Positions 8,427 to 12,791 of a DNA stretch of 12,791 nt are shown here, piece after piece (positions within the stretch are counted from its first letter, which is position 1; each line of letters opens with the position of its first letter). The notes below the pieces were generated by a model that saw nothing but the letters and a program-made list of their open reading frames with translations, was not told where the DNA came from and made no database searches. The stretch lies in assembly GCA_965662575.1 (NCBI GenBank), contig CBFIHN010000046.1, positions 1 to 12,791 of the forward strand. Direction: 5' to 3'. The position numbers were made by a program, and so were the translations under genes. Source of the DNA: CBFIHN01 sp965662575 (GTDB lineage Bacteria > Pseudomonadota > Gammaproteobacteria > Francisellales > CACEW01).

Positions 8427-9514
8427 CACTCGACCTAGACGACTTACTCAGCACAATCGATAGTAAAACCGCAAACATTGACTTACGCTCACAAAGCCCT
8501 GTGGATAATCTATATTATCAATGCAAGGACGCGCGCACACAGGCACGCAATGATGAGCGCAAGCTATTGCATGACGAACCTGCGGAGCCAGAACAACATT
8601 GGCAAATAGTCAAACAAACCGCCATTGAATTATTAGGCAAACAAACAAAAGACCTTGAGGTAGCTAGCTGGTTATGTGAAGCCTTAGTCCGTCTCGACGG
8701 TATTAACGGACTTGACAGTAGCCTAGCACTCATCGCTGGCTTATGTGAACAGTACTGGGACACCCTATTCCCCATGCCTGATGAAGATGGTCTTGAAACA
8801 CGCTTGGCACCGATCATTGGCTTAAATGGCGAAGATGCTCCAGGCAGCTTAGTTAATCCAATATACCACCTAGCGATAACCGCTGATCGTCAATTTAGCT
8901 TTTGGCAATACCAACAAGCACTAGTCAAAAAGAATGAAAGCAACATCAAAACCTTGGAAGAAATCGAAACACTAGCGCAACAAACAGAGGGCGATTTCTA
9001 TCAAGCACAACAGGCCAAAGCCCAACAATGCTTAATGCACCTTGAGAAACTGAGCCATAGCCTTGAATTACACTGTGCTGAACAAACACCCATGCTCAAT
9101 TTCATTCGCGATGCATTACAAGAATATAGCGAACATTGCCAATTCTTAATACCGCAACAACAGAGCATGGCACCTGATATTGAGAAAATACCGGATAAAA
9201 CCAAACCAAATAATTTAGAGCGAAGTGTCAGTGCGCAAGAGGCGGTTTCAACCCACTTAGATAAAGTAGACGCACTGGAAATAACACCTAACAGCCGCCA
9301 ACAGACGTTGCAAGAGTTATCCGCTATTGCGGATTACTTCCGACGAAATGAACCCCATTCACCTCTTCCCTACCTACTCGATCGCGCAGTGCATTGGGGC
9401 AAGCTTAGTTTGCCTGAGCTGATGCAAGAAATGATTGTCGATTCAACTGCGCGGGATCAAGCATTTCACCTAACCGGCATTGTGACGAGCAATATCGATA
9501 ATCAATCTCAATAA
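8423..9514 (+). CDS. tssA: T6SS protein TssA (ImpA-type)
   Basis: TssA binds the growing end of the T6SS tail and coordinates sheath and tube assembly from the baseplate. The 363-residue protein carries the ImpA N-terminal domain in the first ~150 residues, with the classical KDLEVASWLCEAL (76-88) and YWDTLFPMPDEDG (111-123) followed by RLAPIIGLNG. A Gln-rich linker follows. The C-terminal block ADYFRRNEPHSPLPYLLDRA (303-322) with VHWGKLSLPELMQEMI is typical of the shorter ring-forming TssA class, as opposed to long VasL-like proteins. No membrane segment is seen. The start overlaps the tssM stop by 4 bp (ATGA) and has GGGAG at 8412-8416, implying coupled translation with tssM. An AAAAGGAG immediately after the tssA stop serves tssB. 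Confidence 0.93.
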   Translation: MTLDLDDLLSTIDSKTANIDLRSQSPVDNLYYQCKDARTQARNDERKLLHDEPAEPEQHWQIVKQTAIELLGKQTKDLEVASWLCEALVRLDGINGLDSSLALIAGLCEQYWDTLFPMPDEDGLETRLAPIIGLNGEDAPGSLVNPIYHLAITADRQFSFWQYQQALVKKNESNIKTLEEIETLAQQTEGDFYQAQQAKAQQCLMHLEKLSHSLELHCAEQTPMLNFIRDALQEYSEHCQFLIPQQQSMAPDIEKIPDKTKPNNLERSVSAQEAVSTHLDKVDALEITPNSRQQTLQELSAIADYFRRNEPHSPLPYLLDRAVHWGKLSLPELMQEMIVDSTARDQAFHLTGIVTSNIDNQSQ

Positions 9515-9530
9515 AAGGAGCAGATAAACT

Positions 9531-10043
9531 ATGCCTAACAACCACAGTATCAACGAAAAACTCAGCCGTGTACGCAAACCTCGCGTACATATTAAATACG
9601 AAGTGGAAACCGAAGATGCGGTCATTGAAAAAGAATTACCCTTTGTTGTCGGTGTCCTGGGTGACTTTTCTGGTGATGGCCGCAAAAACCTCAAGCCACT
9701 CAAAGAACGTAAATTTACCCAAATTGACCGTGACAACTTTCATGACGTCATGGCCAAGCAACAACCTGAACTGGATTTAAGAGTCGAAAATACATTAACA
9801 GGTGATGGCAGTGAGTTGACATTAAATCTTAAATTTAACTCACTTGAAGACTTTGAACCTGAGAACCTAGTCAATCATATCCCGCAACTCAAAGCGCTTA
9901 AACAAGCGCGTGATCATTTACGTGACCTGTTAGCTAAGTCTGATCGTTCTGATAAGTTAGAACAGATTCTTGAAGAAGCGCTACAGAACCCTGAAAAACT
10001 AGCTAATTTAGCAAAAGATCTTGGGGTGGAAGATCATTCGTAG
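9531..10043 (+). CDS. tssB: T6SS contractile sheath small subunit TssB (VipA/ImpB)
   Basis: TssB pairs with TssC to build the cytoplasmic contractile sheath that drives the Hcp tube. The 170-residue length is typical. The conserved blocks are all present and in order: RVHIKYEVET (18-27), ELPFVVGVLGDFSG (35-48), LKPLKERKFTQIDRDNFHDV (54-73), LRVENTL, and the helical region VNHIPQLKALKQARDHLRDL that interacts with TssC. The sheath-forming motifs appear intact. AAAAGGAG at 9513-9520 lies 10 bp upstream of the ATG. The gene follows tssA by 16 bp and precedes tssC by 80 bp, the largest gap inside the run after the interrupted tssJ. Confidence 0.97.
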   Translation: MPNNHSINEKLSRVRKPRVHIKYEVETEDAVIEKELPFVVGVLGDFSGDGRKNLKPLKERKFTQIDRDNFHDVMAKQQPELDLRVENTLTGDGSELTLNLKFNSLEDFEPENLVNHIPQLKALKQARDHLRDLLAKSDRSDKLEQILEEALQNPEKLANLAKDLGVEDHS

Positions 10044-10055
10044 GACTTTTGTCCT
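10042..10055 (+). terminator. Small hairpin between tssB and tssC (possible attenuator)
   Basis: AGGAC at 10042-10046 and GTCCT at 10051-10055 form a perfect 5-bp stem with a TTTT loop. It begins within the tssB stop codon and is followed by TT but no long T-run. It is too short for an efficient intrinsic terminator. It could tune the tssB/tssC ratio or stabilise the mRNA, but may be chance. Confidence 0.2.
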
Positions 10056-10123
10056 TTATCCAAAAAATTAAAACCTGTCGACACTATCGTTCCCCAAGAG
10101 AATAACAAGGAGAAACAGCACCC

Positions 10124-11611
10124 ATGACAACCTTAAATAAACAAGAACAAACCACAGTGACGGAGACTGCCCCCAGCCTATTAGACCAAGCCATTGCAGC
10201 AACCAAACAAACTGAGCCACAACACGCCGAACAACTACTTAAGGTGCTGACAGAACAAGCTTTATCTGGGACAGTCTCTTGGGATAAAAGTGTGGTTACC
10301 AGCTTAAACCAAGCCATTGCCAAAATTGATCAAGTCATGTCTGAACAACTAACCAAGGTAATCCATAGCGATGGATTTAAAAAATTAGAAGGTTCTTGGC
10401 GCGGCTTAAACCATTTGGTACAAAACACTGAAACGGGTGAATCCATGCGTATTCGTTTGTTAAATGTTGATAAACGCACCCTAAGCAAGGATCTCAATAA
10501 AGCCATTGAATTTGACCAAAGCCAATTATTTAAAAAACTGTATGAAAATGAGTTTGGCACGCCCGGCGGTGAACCTTATAGTACCTTAATTGGTGACTAT
10601 AACTTTGGCAAACACCCTGAAGATATCGGTATGTTAGCAAAAATTTCCAATGTTGCTGCTGCGGCTTTCTGCCCCTTTATCTCTTCTGCGGATGCTAGTT
10701 TACTTGGCTTTGATAATTGGCGCGAACTATCGAAACCTCGTGACTTGGCGAAAATTTTTGACAGCGTTGAATATGCTGCCTGGAAATCATTCCGCGAGAG
10801 TGAAGACTCACGCTTTGTCAGCTTAACCCTACCTCGGGTGTTAGCACGATTACCTTACGGTGAAGCCACCAATAGAATCGATGCCTTTAGCTTTGAAGAA
10901 ACACCGTTAGATAATGGTCGCCCCACCTCACAACTCGATAACGAAGATTACTGCTGGATGAATGCTGCCTATGCACTGGGCGCCAAGATAACGGATGCTT
11001 TCGCCAAATATGGCTGGAGCACAGCGATTCGTGGAGCCGAAGGTGGTGGCAAGGTTGATAGTTTACCACTGCATACCTTTGCCACTGATGATGGTGACAT
11101 GGATTCACAATGCCCCACTGAAATTGCCATCACCGACCGTCGTGAAGCAGAACTCGGCAAACTGGGATTCTTGCCACTGTGTCATTATAAAAATACCGAC
11201 TACGCCGTTTTCTTTGGTGCCCAAACGACACAAAAAACCCATAAATATGACCGCCCAGAAGCCAACGCCAATGCCGCCATTTCAGCTCGCTTACCTTACC
11301 TGCTGGCAACGTCACGCTTTGCGCATTATTTAAAAGTCATGGCCCGCGATAAAATTGGCTCCTTTATGGAAGTAGACGATTGTGAACGCTGGTTAAATCG
11401 TTGGATTAAAAACTATGTTAACGCGAATGCCGCAAGTAACCAGGAGCTAAAAGCAAAATACCCATTAGCTGATGCCAAGATTGAAGTTAAAGAAATCCCC
11501 GGGCAACCTGGTGCTTATCAAGCCATTGCCTGGTTGCGCCCCTGGTTACAATTTGAGGAATTAACAACCTCAATGCGGATGGTGGCAAGGATTCCTAAGC
11601 TAGGTAAGTAA
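10124..11611 (+). CDS. tssC: T6SS contractile sheath large subunit TssC (VipB/ImpC)
   Basis: TssC is the major sheath protein; it assembles with TssB around the Hcp tube and carries the handle recognised by ClpV. The 495 residues match the usual length. Conserved segments include KKLEGSWRGLNHLV (86-99), a FGTPGGEPYSTLIGDYNF run (144-161), AAAAFCPFISSADASLLGF (178-196), LPRVLARLPYG, and the GWSTAIRGAEGGGKV stretch. The C-terminal IPGQPGAYQAIAWLRPWLQF (458-477) is followed by a TSMRMVARIP close. The start is supported by AAGGAG at 10107-10112, 11 bp upstream. The frame is intact. It is the last T6SS gene in the window; hcp and the baseplate genes that often follow tssC are absent, and a MITE-like element lies 47 bp behind the stop. 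Confidence 0.97.
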   Translation: MTTLNKQEQTTVTETAPSLLDQAIAATKQTEPQHAEQLLKVLTEQALSGTVSWDKSVVTSLNQAIAKIDQVMSEQLTKVIHSDGFKKLEGSWRGLNHLVQNTETGESMRIRLLNVDKRTLSKDLNKAIEFDQSQLFKKLYENEFGTPGGEPYSTLIGDYNFGKHPEDIGMLAKISNVAAAAFCPFISSADASLLGFDNWRELSKPRDLAKIFDSVEYAAWKSFRESEDSRFVSLTLPRVLARLPYGEATNRIDAFSFEETPLDNGRPTSQLDNEDYCWMNAAYALGAKITDAFAKYGWSTAIRGAEGGGKVDSLPLHTFATDDGDMDSQCPTEIAITDRREAELGKLGFLPLCHYKNTDYAVFFGAQTTQKTHKYDRPEANANAAISARLPYLLATSRFAHYLKVMARDKIGSFMEVDDCERWLNRWIKNYVNANAASNQELKAKYPLADAKIEVKEIPGQPGAYQAIAWLRPWLQFEELTTSMRMVARIPKLGK

Positions 11612-11914
11612 AGAAAAATAACGCCTTGATAATCACCAGACTGTCGCACTACCAATATGGGGCTGTTGCAAACGAATTTATAGCGAACAGTAGCTAGACG
11701 AAAAAAATTAAAAAAGCGGATTTTATACCTAATAAATGAGCAGCTTTTCATTTTTTTCAATGTCACTAGAAATCAGTTTGCAACAGTCCCAATATGGAAC
11801 TTAAGGATAAGAATAACATCTCGCCCTTAATCATCATGGACGTCAATTGCCTTAGAGGGCTGCTGCGTAAGCTGAGCCACCAATAGGAAAGTACTGAACC
11901 ATTCAGGGTGCCTG
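11612..11914. other. Intergenic region between tssC and the convergent unknown gene
   Basis: This 303-bp stretch separates two convergent genes. Its left part holds the 132-bp MITE-like element. The remainder (11791-11914) has no credible ORF. I see no strong rho-independent terminator: only a weak TTAAGG/CCTTAA pairing around 11802-11828, with a long loop and no T-run. Transcription of the T6SS run may therefore end within the AT-rich arms of the MITE-like element, but this is inference. Confidence 0.6.
11659..11790. mobile_element. 132-bp MITE-like palindromic element
   Basis: Terminal inverted repeats are GGGGCTGTTGCAAAC (11659-11673) and, on the opposite strand, GGGACTGTTGCAAAC (11776-11790), differing at one base. 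The similarity continues inward at reduced identity for about 13 bp. A second inverted pair of AT-rich arms lies at 11700-11717 and 11743-11758. AATAT flanks both borders directly (11654-11658 and 11791-11795), and the match extends to CCAATATGG if overlap with the ends is allowed. No protein is encoded. The ends resemble the CTGTTGCAAA termini known from IS6-family elements such as IS26 and IS257, although that family usually makes 8-bp duplications, so the parent family is uncertain. Element status is well supported; name and family are not. Confidence 0.7.
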
Positions 11915-12791
11915 TTAACCCGCAAACACCCGAACAGCAGCACGTTCCTCTGGCGTTTTTTTGTGTGAAAACAACAGCGCTTCACTCACGGTCAATAACG
12001 TGACTTCTTTCCCATGAGCGGCTTTGTGCGCAGCAACGAATAGCCCTGCGGTTGCGTATCCCAAGCCACAACCAGTGACTATATTCAGCAAGACATCAAG
12101 AATGATACGCTGCTGCAAATCGGCTAAAGCCGTGTTCCCTGACCAAAAACTGGTTCTTCTAGCAAAACATTCTTTAGCAATGCGCTTGGCATCCCCAGGA
12201 TGGATCTCTCCTTTGTGTGAAAGCAACCATTGACTGACACGATGATTAAAACGTAATAGATCATCATCTTTATTAGCATTGCCATTAAACAACACCTTGC
12301 ATTTCTCAAGCTTCTTGCATTTCTCAAGCTTCCCAAGGTTATCCTTCAGATTATCAAGGTTATTAGTCTTTAATTTGCTTTTGCTGATGTCAATGAAGTC
12401 ACTTGCAAAAATTTCAGAACTTACCTCTTGTTGATTTTTTCCCTCCCAAACTTTTATCATTTTCTTCAAATGACACAGATATTTAAAGAAGAATAGCGCG
12501 ACACCAAACTCCTCATCATCTAATGCATAGATTAGATTTTCTTTAACTATAGACTCCTGCTCCCATAGCGCGCTGACCCAAGCTTGGTCAGTGCATTCTT
12601 TTGGCAAATCCTTTGTCAGATCTGCAAAAAATGACTCTGACTCCTTCCATTTCTCTTCGTCGGCGAAATAATTATAAACCGACAATTCAATACTTGCATT
12701 GCTCGGAGATAGGTAATAGAAAACCTTAAATGAGCAGAGAAATGTTCCATACAAATTCTCTATCCCAAGGCTTTTATTGGATTTATCTTTT
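11915..12791 (-). CDS. Unrecognised protein, 3' portion of a gene running off the window
   Basis: I do not recognise this protein. The minus-strand frame is open from the right window edge to a TAA at 11915-11917, giving at least 291 residues; an internal TTG at 12752-12754 is the first possible start. I read the gene as continuing beyond the edge, because the frame upstream (DKSNKSLGIENLYGTF) looks coding and no ribosome binding site precedes that TTG. Most of the protein is polar, charged and probably helical, with a Lys/Leu/Asn-rich central part holding a duplicated KLEKCK. Near the C-terminus is one hydrophobic Gly/Ala-rich stretch (IILDVLLNIVTGCGLGYATAG and following, about 12000-12090) that could be a membrane helix or hairpin, followed by a soluble tail with TPEERAAVR. 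The layout recalls large secreted effectors of intracellular gammaproteobacteria, but that is only an impression. It is convergent to the T6SS run and shows no T6SS motif. Confidence 0.6.
   Translation of the reverse strand, partial: KDKSNKSLGIENLYGTFLCSFKVFYYLSPSNASIELSVYNYFADEEKWKESESFFADLTKDLPKECTDQAWVSALWEQESIVKENLIYALDDEEFGVALFFFKYLCHLKKMIKVWEGKNQQEVSSEIFASDFIDISKSKLKTNNLDNLKDNLGKLEKCKKLEKCKVLFNGNANKDDDLLRFNHRVSQWLLSHKGEIHPGDAKRIAKECFARRTSFWSGNTALADLQQRIILDVLLNIVTGCGLGYATAGLFVAAHKAAHGKEVTLLTVSEALLFSHKKTPEERAAVRVFAG
12296..12331 (-). repeat. Perfect 18-bp in-frame tandem duplication
   Basis: CTTGCATTTCTCAAGCTT occurs twice without a gap (12296-12313 and 12314-12331). Being 18 bp it keeps the frame and duplicates the hexapeptide KLEKCK in the unknown minus-strand protein. 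Perfect identity suggests a recent slippage event. Confidence 0.9.

Noticed and set aside
9470..9736. Minus-strand 88-residue ORF with a hydrophobic stretch over the tssA-tssB junction
   Set aside because: It lies antisense to two well-supported genes, and its hydrophobicity is explained by the complement of their codons.
10887..11333. Several overlapping small ORFs on both strands inside tssC
   Set aside because: They are other-frame shadows of a strongly conserved TssC coding sequence, with no independent start signals.
11518..11766. Minus-strand 82-residue ORF across the tssC end and MITE-like element
   Set aside because: It starts inside the MITE-like element, overlaps tssC on the opposite strand, has an unstructured composition and no recognisable domain.
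11857..11883. GGGCTGCTGCGTAA-like sequence resembling the MITE end
   Set aside because: Similarity to GGGGCTGTTGCAAAC is short, with several mismatches, and there is no partner inverted copy or border repeat.
12024..12233. Plus-strand 69-residue ORF within the unknown minus-strand gene
   Set aside because: It is fully antisense to the longer frame and has no ribosome binding site or recognisable domain.
1..12791. CRISPR array, tRNA or rRNA genes
   Set aside because: No regularly spaced repeats with spacers were seen, and no cloverleaf or conserved rRNA sequence was recognised on either strand by reading.

Overview
The window is an AT-rich bacterial segment. It carries the structural core of a type VI secretion system (T6SS, subtype i) in one co-directional run, tssJ-tssK-tssL-tssM-tssA-tssB-tssC. 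An intact IS21-family insertion sequence has entered tssJ on the left. A short palindromic MITE-like element and an unrelated convergent gene close the right side. T6SSi genes with this base composition point to a gammaproteobacterium, perhaps a host-associated one; that placement is inference and nothing here fixes the genus.

Layout. Positions 8-2411 are a complete IS21-type element: 41-bp inverted ends, each made of two 18-bp repeats with a 22-bp period, flanking istA (DDE transposase) and istB (AAA+ helper ATPase), which overlap by 11 bp. Its right end abuts the 3' part of tssJ (2412-2777), whose signal peptide, lipobox and first mature residues are missing from this side of the element. 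From 2835 to 10043 come tssK (baseplate adaptor), tssL (DotU-like), tssM (IcmF-like), tssA and tssB, tightly packed with good ribosome binding sites. An 80-bp gap precedes tssC (10124-11611).

The genes belong to one machine. TssJ, TssL and TssM form the membrane complex, TssK links it to the baseplate, TssA caps and primes sheath polymerisation, and TssB/TssC form the contractile sheath. All genes except tssJ are open. Loss of the TssJ lipoprotein front end would be expected to disable or weaken the apparatus unless another TssJ copy exists. The tube, baseplate, recycling ATPase and spike genes (hcp, tssE, tssF, tssG, clpV, vgrG) are not in the window. The run stops after tssC.

Right side. 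The 303-bp gap after tssC contains a 132-bp element (11659-11790) with near-perfect 15-bp terminal inverted repeats, AT-rich inner arms and an AATAT direct repeat at its borders. Beyond it, on the minus strand, is the 3' portion of a gene running off the window edge. It encodes an unrecognised protein with a hydrophobic C-terminal segment and an in-frame 18-bp tandem duplication.

The points most worth checking are the tssJ interruption, the degenerate nucleotide-binding motifs of TssM, the MITE-like element, the early end of the T6SS cluster, and the unknown minus-strand protein. I saw no wholly new system: the window is best read as a recognisable T6SS locus shaped by mobile elements.
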